Positions 32,386 through 42,178 of a stretch of 64,000 bases of DNA are shown here, piece after piece; positions within the stretch are counted from its first letter, which is position 1; each line of letters starts with the position of its first letter. Source of the DNA: Oikopleura dioica (lineage: Eukaryota > Chordata > Appendicularia > Copelata > Oikopleuridae); contig OU015568.1 of the NCBI GenBank assembly GCA_907165135.1, positions 1,434,501 to 1,498,500 on the forward strand, given 5' to 3'. Under the pieces are notes generated by a model. The model was not told where the DNA came from, made no database searches, and worked only from the letters and a program-made list of their open reading frames with translations. The translations under genes and the position numbers were made by a program.

Positions 32386-34087
32386 TTAACTTTCGAGGGT
32401 ACGCTTGTTGAAAAGCCTGGCGAGGATGAGTGCCATTGAGCTGAGGAAGAGACACGCGCCGGCGATCACGAAGGTGACGCGGAAGTCCCCGAAGTGGTCG
32501 ATCAGCATCCCGTTCAAAATTGGAAACGAAAACATGCCGCCTATCGCAACCATAGCGTTTATACTAGGAAAGGGGGTTGGTTTCGTTGAGGGGTCTCTTC
32601 CTTGATTTCAAGAAGTCTTTTTACCTGAGAACGTTGTTCATATTCTTGACGTGTGTAAACTCACAGATGCAGGACATCGTGGTTGGAACTGGAATAGCAT
32701 AAATGATGCCATAAATTGCCGCCCAAATACAGTAAGAGAGATAGTCAGAAATCGTTATAAGAGCCAGGGCATTCATGACAGCCATTAGGATGAAGAATAT
32801 GATCGGGAGAATTGAGCCACCTCTTTTCTTTTTGAGAAGTTTTAAAGACCATAATTGTGCATTTTGTTTATATACTTAGCATTTTATGGGTAAGATATTT
32901 TTCTGAGAAAAGACTTATATTTATCTTAGCAATAGTTTTGACCGTATTAAGCACTACCTAGTAGCTATCATATCTTGCGAAATTCAAATTTTAAAACCTT
33001 TTCCTGAACGAATTTCAAACTTGCAATTTGCCCACCTATGGGCCTCGCAAAAATATCCACAACGTTGATCAAAAGAACAACCATCGCTGGCTCGTAACCA
33101 CTCAGCCCGATGCTTTCAGCATATGGGACGAAGAATGGAAATTGCGCAGTTTTTCCGGAGAAATTCAAGAGCATGGCGATGCAATACAGTATGACGGAGA
33201 ACGAGAAGATTTCGCAGATCGAATCTGGCTCGGAGTTTTTCTTTTCTTCCTTCGACTGTTGTTTTTCTTTGAGACAGATCGCGGCGATGAAGAGGTTTAG
33301 GAGCATCCCAGCGAGTATCAGCATCGCTTGGCCTTTTTTGGTTCAAATACTGAGTTGTAGAAGATTATCTTTCTGTTCTTTGAGCCCGTCCCTGTAGAAT
33401 ATCTGTACAAAATAAATCTCCAAAGCAGTGGCAGCGCCGAAGCCCCCACTGGTGTCCCAACCATTCCAATCGAAATTGCTAGTGCTCGTTTCTCAGCTGT
33501 GACGTTTTGAGATAGAATTGAAATTGACCGAACCCGGAAGATTCCAAGCGAAAATCCTAAGATGGCGATTCCGACGGAAAGAGTTGTAAGCGTGTTGGCA
33601 AGGTAGGCAGTAATAGCGCCGATGAAAGAGATGACAGAGGCGAGAAAGAGGACTTTCTGCCCGTAAGATTGGAGGAATTTGGAAGTAAAGGCGCCACACT
33701 GCATGCTTGTAGCCAAAGCACTGAAGATAACAGCGACCTACAGACCTGAGATAAGGGCACTTTTCATTGAATCTACCTCGGCGTTGTTGACATTAAACGT
33801 AGCCTGCCATGGTGAATACATAATCGACAACGACTTCAAAAGACCACCATAAAAGAAGTGAACAATAAACATGCCGATTATACATTTCCAGTTTTCAACT
33901 GTCAGTTTTTCTTCTTTCGTTTTTTCATTGTTGTTTTCCAAATCTTTCTTTTCCTCTTCCGATTTTGGGATTCTTAATTTTTCTCAAATAAATTCTCAAT
34001 TTTATTTTAATTAAAGTTTTTAATGATCCCAATCTTTAATTTCTGTGTGCCTTCCTGTTTCTCTGACAAGTAAAGTTTCTCTGCCAT
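32386..34087 (-). CDS. MFS transporter, monocarboxylate-transporter-like (SLC16-type)
   Basis: Six exons (34035-34087, 33777-33972, 33404-33737, 33021-33326, 32625-32820, 32386-32563) join perfectly in frame to 420 aa. Two introns need GA donors (TTAAA|GATTG and TTGTACA|GATAT); the others are GT-AG, one of only 39 nt. A charged N-terminus (KSEEEKKDLENNNE) is followed by about twelve membrane segments in two blocks of six (FIVHFFYGGLLKSLSIMYSP, VLFLASVISFIGAITAYLAN) separated by a charged loop (KEKQQSKEEKKNSEPDS). The MCT pattern is clear, with family-like WQATFN in the first extracellular turn and RPIGGQIAS in the second half. The substrate, probably a carboxylate, cannot be read from sequence. 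Confidence 0.85.
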
Positions 34088-34508
34088 ATTTTGACGTTTA
34101 TTTTTTCTGACGGGTTTGTTCGTGGATAAGTCTTTATCTGATGAGTAATCTATTTCTTCCTTTTATCGAACGCAAGATTGCGCGAGTGCGTCTCCCGCGC
34201 AAATACAAAAACGTGCCCCAATCTTCAAGTTGTTGCGTAACAATTAAGGGCCTCCGCGATGGATTAACTTGAGTTGGCCCTTGGTCAAAATAACGCTAGA
34301 AAATCATCAACAAATATCATTTTTTCTTCAATCAACGCAACACTGTAATAATGACCATTTGCGTGACTGTAAAATGATGCCCGTACGTAAGAAAAGAGCT
34401 CTAGAAAGCCACGAGTCCAGAATATAGCTTATCACGTCTATTCATCCTCTTTCCTCGCAGGTGTGATCTCACAATTGTAAAACATCATCCCTTTTTCTCC
34501 CTATTCTT
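34088..34508. promoter_or_regulatory. Divergent intergenic region (putative shared promoter)
   Basis: The 421 bp between the minus-strand MCT-like gene and the plus-strand membrane protein gene hold no exon. Both genes start here, so both promoters must lie in it. No specific element was recognised. Confidence 0.4.
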
Positions 34509-35981
34509 TTGATGAGAAGCCTTTTCTCCCTCCCTGGATCAAATTATGAAACGCTCGATGAAGAGATTTCGGAAATATCAGAGATTGTCGATATCAGACT
34601 TCGATTGAAGCAAAAAATTGGAATCAAGGATGAAGAACTTTCACCACTTGCGGAAAGAATGAAGAATTTTGAGTTTCTATCAGAATGGAAATTTCTATTT
34701 TGTGATGGAATTGCCGATTTTATTTTCCTGGTTTTTTGTTTTATTCAGGCTTGGGTTCGGCAACCTGTGTAGATTTGAGCCTGACTCAGGTTTCTACTCA
34801 GGTTTCTGAGCCCAAATTCAGGCGATTTTTACTCCTGATTCGTCTCTTTTTCTTCCCATTATTCTTTATCTCCTGGTCACCATCATTGGAAAAGGATTCT
34901 TGAAGATAAGAGATTCTTCTGCCGAAAGAAAAACGCTCTATCTTCAAAAATACTACGAAAAAATCATCAAAGATGTTGATAAACAAGCTTCAGCAGCAGA
35001 GAGAAGAAGGACAGAAAGAAACTTTTACGTACTTAATTTGGAGAGACACAGAATGGCCTTCGAAGAAACTTTCGTTCATTTTCAACGAGTAACTGCTATT
35101 CAAATCACTTTCTTTTGGACCTTCCTACTTTATATTTGCAAAATAACTAATGACTCTTTGAAAATTTGGCTGGTTATTCCGCTGGATTTGAGCGTCATCA
35201 TTCTCTTTCTCGCGTTTTGCTGGAAACTGACAATTTGGTCCCTCCGCTTGGCTATTTATCTGACCTTTTACATCTACGCCTTTTTTGAAACGCAAGTCAG
35301 AATCCGAACGAACATTGCTTTCATGCTTTTCAACCTTTTTCAACTCGCGAATTCGTTTTGCTGGATCGGAATTGTCGCAAATTCCGTTCCTCAAACATCC
35401 GAAAGTTCGGTAAGAAACAAATAAGACTTGAAAACAAGTAATCTTCTTTAGTTCGCGCATATTTTCTTTGCCGCCATTACAGTCATTCTCGTCCACTTCA
35501 TTATTTCGACAAGCTGCACTTTCTTGAATCACGTGGGCGAAAAGACATCCCTCAAGACGGTTCTTACTCGAGGAATCGGGTATTCGATTTCGTGGCCTTT
35601 TGGCCTAGGTATGATTTCTGTCCTGATTCTAGTGCAAAAACCGTCATTTCTTCAGTGAAATTCGAGGAAATTGAAGATGTCAGCGTCGCAGTCCGAGTTG
35701 AAATCATGAAAGGTCTCGGGATGGCCCTCCTTTTGTCGAACCCTGGATTCTTTCTCTTTTCCGAATGCCTCTTTCTCATCATTTCACGGTAAAACCCTCC
35801 TTTTCCTCTAATTCTAACGCTGTGAAGGTCCTTCCAAAGCACACTAAAAGGAGAAGACAACCTCAAGATCTACGAAGAACTCAAGAAACCATCCCTTGGA
35901 TTCCTCGCCTTTTCATTTTCTTTGATAATCCCTGCGATGATCTATTCCTGCTTGCTTTTTGCCATTCATTCAACTGCATAA
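34509..35981 (+). CDS. Multi-pass membrane protein, unrecognised family
   Basis: The 5' exon (from 34509, MMRSLFSLPGSNYE) has an acidic cytoplasmic-type start and a membrane segment. The main exon runs from about 34832 to 35409, then 35452-35608, 35656-35788 and 35828-35981, all with GT-AG introns and matching phases 0, 1 and 2. Eight or nine hydrophobic segments are visible (FFWTFLLYICKI, IWLVIPLDLSVIILFLAF, FAHIFFAAITVILVHFIIS, FSFSLIIPAMIYSCLLFAI). A charged helix with RRRTERNFYVLNLERH precedes the third. The junction of exons 1 and 2 is uncertain because a repeat fragment shared with 21564 lies there. It could be a channel or receptor; no signature was identified. Confidence 0.65.
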
Positions 35982-36220
35982 AACACGAGAAACAACAATC
36001 AAGAAAAACGATGAAGCTTTTCTTTGGCGATTTTTTTGTTAAAGATTCGCTCTTGCGAGGAACACTTTTTATTTTTTTTAGTAAGACATCCACTAGCAGT
36101 ATGTGGGGAGCTGTTGTCACGACAGGAACACCAAAAGAGGTGCTCCTGGCTTTTGCACGACAGGCGCGCAAGTAACAGTGTTGCCACAGAAAACTGCTTG
36201 TATTCGACGTCGTTATCCTT

Positions 36221-37364
36221 TTACATGACAGAGCGGATGGACATGGACCAGACTCGGATCTGGCCGTCGTTGTAGCCAGAGAAGAGGGTCTGACCATCGC
36301 TGGACCAGCAGAGGGAGATGCATTCGGCTCGGCCACCGTCGGCAACGACCTGAAAAGGAACGGTTGGAAAGAGCTGGAAGAATATTCTAAATTACCTCGG
36401 GTTTGAGCTCATCAACGAGGTTCTTCTGCTCGAGATCCCAGATCTTGATGATGCCGCCAGCAGCAGCGCAGAGCCAGTATCGGTTAGGAGAGAAGCATAG
36501 AGCGTAGATCTCGTCGCCGGCCTCGAGGGTGTGGAGGGGCTTGGCTTCCTCGCTTCCGATGTCCCAGAGCTTGGCCTGGCCGTCTCGGCCACCGGAGGCA
36601 CAGAGGGAACCGTCGGGGGAGACGTTGACGGTGTTGAGGTAGCCGGTGTGGCCTCGGTAATCTCGCTTCAGCTTGCAGTTGGTAAGGTTCCAGACCTGAA
36701 TTCAAGCAATTAGAAAACTCTTAAAATCATAGAAATATTTTAAAATAATCACAAACGGCTATTTCTTTTCAAATACTGAAGATTAAGTTTTACCTTGACA
36801 AGCTTGTCCCAGCCAGCGGAGACGATGACGGGAGTCTGGGGAAGGGGCGAGAATCGGACGCAGGAAACCCACTCGGTGTGGCAGTTCTCCTGGATGGTGA
36901 ACTTGCAGACACCGACGGTGTTCCAGAGCTTGATGGTTCGGTCTCGGGCGGCAGAGAGGATCTGTCGGTTGTCTGGTGAGAAGGAGACGGAGAGGACGTC
37001 CTTGGTGTGGCCGACGAATCGTCGAACGGTGTTGCCGCTGGCGAGGTCCCAAAGTCGGAGGGTGGCGTCCCAGGAGCCGGAGAGGGCGTACTGGCCGTCG
37101 GAGCTAACCTCGACGTCAGAGACGAAGTGGGAGTGACCCTAGAGTTGGTTGAATCGAGAAGAATTTCGGGAAGATGAGTTTTACCTGCATTCGTCGCTTG
37201 GGAGTTCCGTAGGAGCCCTCCTCTCGGGTCAAGTGCCACATGATGATGGTCTTGTCTCGGGAAGAAGAGAGGAGCATGTCCGGGAAGATGGGGGTGGTGG
37301 CGATCTGGGTAACCCAGCCGTTGTGGCCCTTGAGGGAACCCTTGAAGGTCATTTGCTCAGTCAT
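36221..37364 (-). CDS. RACK1: RACK1, receptor for activated C kinase (40S ribosomal WD40 scaffold)
   Basis: Exons 37185-37364, 36794-37138, 36396-36695 and 36221-36349 give exactly 317 aa, the usual RACK1 length. The start [20 protein letters not shown] is characteristic. Seven WD repeats are recognisable by their GH and WD pairs, for example [83 protein letters not shown] and IKIWDLE. The protein sits on the 40S subunit near the mRNA exit and docks PKC and other signalling proteins. Codon use is strongly biased (Arg almost always CGA), as in SERCA. Its 3' end is convergent with the membrane protein gene, about 240 bp away. Confidence 0.97.
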
Positions 37365-38111
37365 GATGGGCAAATTCGGTCCGGTACGGTCTGAAAAGAT
37401 AGAATTTTAAGGAAGAAAAATTCACTCGACAAAACATTGAATTCTGTGCCAAGAATTTGATATGGCATTTAATGTGCTGCATTTAACAATATAGCAAGTT
37501 GATTTAGTCAAAAGAAGAAAGACACATTTGAAGCATTGCACGGCTTTTCCTTCGATATCGTTTTACAAGAACGTGGCAACTAATCACTAGAGTATCAGTC
37601 TAAGACGCGGGGAAATTTCTCTATGAAAGTCTTCTGAAAAAATCGACATTTTACTATTTTTCTATCTTTCTCATTTTGAAACTGAGGAATGGCGCGCTCC
37701 AATTGGCGGCGCAAGTGAAATGCGTAGGTGAGTCACGACGCATGCTCGCTCGATCGAACCATTCCTGCTAAAATTTCATTCCGCCGCGAAAATCACCAAG
37801 TTTTCGCGATTTACGCGAGTTCTAATAGAAATTCGATCCTTCACGAAACCTCGATCTTAATTTTTATCGAGAAATTCCCTCAAACATAAAAAATTGGTTC
37901 TTTTCCAAATTCATCTCGTAAAAACTCCAAAACAGAACCCTAATTAAACCCTTATTATCTGTCAAAACAGCATTTTCTTTGTTCTTCGAGTTTATAAACT
38001 GTGAAAATGCCCCTGGCGGAATCATCCAATTGCCGCCCGGCTCTTCAACACGTCGCTTTTCGTCTTCAATTTACGCTCGCTCCTCCGTAAATTTCAAGTT
38101 CTTGAGAAAAC
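37365..38111. promoter_or_regulatory. Divergent intergenic region between RACK1 and PMM
   Basis: Both flanking genes point away from this 750 bp stretch, so it should hold their promoters and leaders. No coding exon or repeat was recognised. Confidence 0.4.
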
Positions 38112-39225
38112 ATGACGAAGAAGGTTATTGCTCTTTTTGACGTCGACGGAACACTGACTGTCCCAAGAAAAGCCATTACTCAGGAGATGCACGATTTTAT
38201 GCAGGAACTTCAGGTACGGTAGACAAGCAAGAAAGTTGAATTGATGGAAAGCCGCTTGCGGCTTTTTTGGACGTTAAAAAGCCCCATTGAACCCTATGAT
38301 TATCTAAATATTTCTGTTAGAAACACGTGACCGTCGGAATCGTCGGAGGAAGTGACTATAAGAAGATCACAGAACAACTTGGCGCTTGTTCCGATGTTCC
38401 AATCGAGAAAATGTTCAAGTACGTCTTTTCTGAAAACGGCCTCGTCGCGTTCAAGGATGGAGCGAAACTCGCGGAAACATCGTTTATTGAAAAAGTCGGC
38501 GAAGAATACTACCAGGTTCGAAATGAAAGGGATCGAAGCGGATCTTGATGCTGTATTCAGGACCTGACGAATCACATCTTCAAATTGATGGCCGACATCC
38601 GCATTCCAGTCAAACGAGGAACCTTCATCGAATTCAGAAAAGGAATGATCAACGTCTCCCCCATCGGTCGACAATGCAGCCAAGCTGGTAACTTTTACCC
38701 CTCAAGCAAACCATGAAAACATTTTTTCAGAGCGCGACGCATTCGACCAGTACGACAAAACGGCAAAAATCCGGCCGGCCATGGTCAGTTCTTTGAAAGA
38801 AAAGTTCGGCGACAAGCTTACTTTTTCTATCGGCGGACAGATCTCCTTCGACGTCTTCCCTACCGGATGGGACAAGACCTACTGCCTCCAGTTTTTGGAA
38901 GAATACGACGAAGGTAACCTTACTGCTCATAAGAGTGCTTTTTATGGAGTAGCCGCTTGCGCCTTCGAGTTAAAAATAAAGTTAGCCGCGCTTTCAACCT
39001 GTTTTGCTCGAAGGCGCACGCGGCTTCTCGATTTTCTCAGGCTCAGACTATGTCTCTATGGCATCTTTTTTCTCTTACAACCTGTTTTCAGTCTATTTCT
39101 TCGGCGACAAGACCTTCCAAGGCGGTAACGACTTCGAAATCTTCAGCTCCGAGCGAACAAAGGGCAACACTGTCACCTCCCCAGACGATACCAAAGCCCA
39201 GTGCACCAAGCTTTTCATGTCCTAA
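38112..39225 (+). CDS. PMM: Phosphomannomutase (mannose-6-P to mannose-1-P)
   Basis: Exons 38112-38213, 38321-38515, 38561-38687, 38731-38913 and 39092-39225 give 246 aa, the length of animal PMM2. The haloacid-dehalogenase nucleophile motif FDVDGTLT lies near residue 9. Other PMM hallmarks are [55 protein letters not shown] and [17 protein letters not shown]. The enzyme is cytosolic and feeds GDP-mannose and N-glycosylation. Intron 1 carries an AAGCCGCTTGCGGCTT hairpin and intron 4 a foldback of the same motif family. Whether it is orthologous to PMM1 or PMM2 cannot be decided by eye. Confidence 0.95.
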
Positions 39226-39299
39226 AAAGCTCTTTACCCATTCATTCTTCTTATTTCTGCCCTTATTCAATATCTCCTTTTCTATATCAGTAGTACTGT

Positions 39300-40151
39300 C
39301 AGGGCTGCACAATTGGCAAAAAATTTGGATTTTTCCAACCAACTGCCAATCCAATCCAACCCAAATTTTGCCAATCCAACCAAATTCCAATCCAACTCCA
39401 ATTCCAATTGGAATTTGGCTGTCCAATTGGAAAACTCGTGCCAATTGGAAGCAAGATTCCAATTGCCGATTGGTCCGCCAAAAAAATCGGATTCTAATTG
39501 GAAAATTCAGTTTTTTTAATGAGTTCATTGAAAATAATCCTTTAAAATTTACAAACGAGAGAATTTTTAAAGCGAATCGGCATCGGGCATTCGGGGAAAA
39601 AGCGTTCGGCCGAGCATTCGGACAGCTTAGCTCCTAAAATTTGGCCGGGCAAGAGCGGGCATTTCGGACATTTGGGCAATATGAGCACTTTCGGGCAATT
39701 CGGCGCTTTCAGGCAGTTTGGCAAGCCCTCGCCGAAGAAAATTCCTAAATTTCGTTAATTTTTGCATTCTTTACAACTATTTTTGCCCTCTTGCTCCTCT
39801 AACTGAATCAAAAGTCCCTCGAAACTTATTTTTCTAGCCCTTATCTATCGAAAATCCCACCATCAGTCCAATTCTTTTGACTTAAAGATCGAAAATTATT
39901 GCCCAACTGGTCGTTTGAGGCACTGATTCAAGCATAATCTGGCATTTCCGCATGGAAAGAGGTGCTTCGATCCAATCATTTTGCCAATTTACCAATTGGC
40001 GACCAGTTGCCAATTGGACCCCCATTTTCCAATTGGAAGGGCTGTCCAATTGGACAGACCCTGATTTTCCCGCCTTTTTCCAACCAATTTACCAATCCAA
40101 TCCAATTGGAATTGGAAACCAATTGGATTCCAATCCAATTGTGCAGCCCTG
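39300..40151. mobile_element. hAT-like MITE with CCAATTGG-rich interior, 852 bp
   Basis: Perfect 17 bp inverted ends (CAGGGCTGCACAATTGG) are flanked by GTACTGT on each side (39293-39299, 40152-40158). A 7-8 bp duplication and CAGGG termini fit hAT. The interior is two arms filled with CCAATTGG, TCCAATCCAA and TTCGGG motifs around a central segment of about 400 bp. Several open frames arise from the repeats and are not genes. It lies between PMM and the mitochondrial carrier gene. Confidence 0.88.
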
Positions 40152-40344
40152 GTACTGTAACCGCTTTATATTCGGGAAATTGCAATAAAAAAATGCATCC
40201 TTTCAACCAAAAAGTTGTCTTTTTGTTACGCTAGAATTGTAGAATGTGGAAAAGTTGAGATTTCTTGAAAAAATGAATGATTTGAATGTTCTGAATGACT
40301 GAAAATTTGCTCGAAATCGGGAGAAAGAAAACAAGAACTGGAAA

Positions 40345-41948
40345 ATGAATAACACAAGCTTGGGAGAGAAGTTTTGCATCAATGCCGTTGCTTGTACATT
40401 AGCAACCACTGTTACTGTAAGACAAGTTTCGAGCGCCTTCATTTTTGACCAGAACTCGAAGTAAATCAAATCTTCTAGCATCCAATCGAACTCGTGAAAA
40501 CGCGAATGCAACTCCAAGGCGAGCTGACCAAGTCCTATCACAAAACCTACACTTCTACCTCCAAGTCCGCAGTTCTTATCGTCAAATCCGATGGCTTCAG
40601 AGCTCTTTGGTCAGGCCTCTCCGCTGGACTCATGTATCAAGTGGTGATGAATGGATCGAGATTGACGCTTTTCGACAATTTGAGTGCAGTTGGTGTGCCC
40701 GCGCTTCCGGCTGGCATGCTTTCTGGCGCTGTTGGTGGAGGTGTTGGGAAAGTGGTTTACGAATAATTTGTAATTATAACAATCAATGATTGAACATATT
40801 TGACTATTTTCGGTATTTTTCTGGAATTAAAAACTCCACGCGGCTTTTTCTACCGAAGAATAAACCGAGCGTGACATTTACCCAAAATGAATTCAAATAG
40901 CTCCGAATTAAAGGCCTCCCACGTGGGGATATAGCTCAGAGCCGTTACAAAATTACCGGGGCAAACTTACTATTGCTCTAGAGCCTAGGGGTTACATCGT
41001 AGCCCCAGACATTTTTATACGGATCGGTAGAGAATCACAAGCTCTATGCCTGTATCATCTCAGATTTTCGAGATCTCAAAAATTTTCGGATTTATGGCGA
41101 TTTTTCATTTTTCAAAGGGCTACGTGTCCCTAATTCAGCCAATCACAGCACTGTATTTGACGCATTTGCCCCGGTAAATTTGTAACGTCTCTCAGTGGTA
41201 GAGCATTCGACTGCAGATCGAGAGGTCCCCGGTTCAAACCCGGGTGTCCCCTTATTTTTCCAAAACCACCGTCAAGATCTCCGTTTTATTTACTCAAAAC
41301 TCAGCAGCAAGCCCTTTCCAACCTCAATGTTGGAAGTCAACACAAAGGTACTTCAAAAACGCATACTTTCCTCCACTTTTCTTTTTCAAGAGGCGAATGT
41401 TCCAATGCTCCAATGGTTCCGAAAAGAAGTGGGTGAAGGAGGCATCGCTAGAATTTGGCGTGGATCGCCAGCGCAAATTGCAAGAGTCACTGTTGGAAGT
41501 GGCGCCCAACTTACTAGTTTTACGAAATCCAAGGTCAGTTTTCATTCCCTTTTTACTTTGATTCAAGCTTTCTTCAGGAGCTTCTTGGGCCTGTTTTTGA
41601 AGGAAATTGGTTCCTTACTACTGCTGTTTCTTCCGTAGTCGCTTCCGTTTTCGTGGTGCTATTCATGTCTCCCTTTGACGTCGTTTCTACTAGAATTTTC
41701 AACCAACCTGTCGATCCAGTGACGAAAAAGGGCCTTTACTACACTGGTACGATTGATGCTCTTGGCAAAATTTGGAAAGAAGAGGGTTCTAGCGCCTATT
41801 TAAAGGTACCATCTTTGTCAGTCCTGTTTTGAAAGATTTTAAGGGTCTACGGGCTGGATATCCAAGACATGCTTTGCAGACAATCCTTACCATGACAATT
41901 TGGGATGCGTTGAAGAACTTCTACGACTCGTGGAAAAATTCCACGTAA
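40345..41948 (+). CDS. SLC25A35: Mitochondrial carrier, SLC25A34/35 type
   Basis: Exons 40345-40416, 40479-40747, 41277-41347, 41391-41533, 41578-41805 and 41844-41948 give 295 aa. Intron 2 needs a GA donor (GTTGG|GAAAG); the others are GT-AG. Three mitochondrial-carrier repeats are seen: HPIELVKTRMQLQGEL, GSPFYLLKTQQQ with NVGSQHK, and SPFDVVSTRIFNQP; each is followed by a GxxxLWxG-like element (RALWSGLSAG, ARIWRGSPAQIARVTVGS, SAYLKGLRAGYPR). The distribution matches SLC25A34/35, inner-membrane carriers of uncertain substrate. A, rather than the symbol's exact paralogue, is what the sequence supports. Intron 2 (529 nt) contains the interrupted tRNA-Cys. Confidence 0.88.
40925..41252 (+). tRNA. 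tRNA-Cys(GCA) gene interrupted by a transposon
   Basis: The 5' part (40925-40939) is GGGGATATAGCTCAG: acceptor strand, bases 8-9, and the start of the D arm. The 3' part resumes at 41191 with a second CTCAG and TGGTAGAGCATTC, an anticodon loop CTGCAGA (anticodon GCA), T arm CCCGGTTCAAACCCGGG, acceptor strand TGTCCCC and U73 (T at 41252), the usual tRNA-Cys discriminator. Omitting 40940-41195 leaves a 72-73 nt canonical tRNA-Cys. The copy is presumably dead unless the element is removed. It lies inside intron 2 of the mitochondrial carrier gene on the same strand. Confidence 0.92.
40940..41190. mobile_element. 251 bp TIR element inserted in the tRNA-Cys D arm
   Basis: The ends are inverted copies: left AGCCGTTACAAAATTACCGG, right (complement) AGACGTTACAAATTTACCGG, continuing GGCAAA, with two mismatches in 26. 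CTCAG stands immediately before (40935-40939) and after (41191-41195), a 5 bp target-site duplication. No coding capacity is present. The superfamily is unclear; 5 bp duplications occur in Transib, but the termini AG...CT are not the Transib consensus. Confidence 0.9.
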
Positions 41949-42178
41949 TTTCGTCGTGCCTAGCTTTTGATAATTACTTTCTTTCTGTTTTAAAATCAGC
42001 TGACTTTCATTCCAGCATCTGTAGAATATATGATTATTGCGAACAACCACTAAAACTAGAGACCTTTCTCGAGCCATAGCAGGGAATACGATCGTCTCTA
42101 GAATACAGGCTTATTTACTATCACAGAAGAGCAGGGTAATCAGTTTTCAAGTACAGTAAAAGGGCTCAAGCACTCGCC

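Noticed and set aside
33738-33740. In-frame TAG as evidence of a pseudogene or readthrough in the MCT-like transporter
   Set aside because: A 39 nt GT-AG intron in phase removes it and all exon lengths then sum correctly to 420 aa.
35881-36345. 154-codon minus-strand frame overlapping the end of RACK1
   Set aside because: Its first part is in the same DNA as RACK1 exon 4 in another frame, and its remainder overlaps the antisense of the membrane protein exon; no domain or splice context.
39957-40234. Several open frames rich in NWxPI and QLP
   Set aside because: They are translations of CCAATTGG repeats inside a hAT-like MITE.
40925-41252. A permuted, split or giant-intron tRNA
   Set aside because: The insert lies in the D arm rather than after the anticodon, has terminal inverted repeats and is flanked by a CTCAG duplication, so a transposon insertion explains it better.
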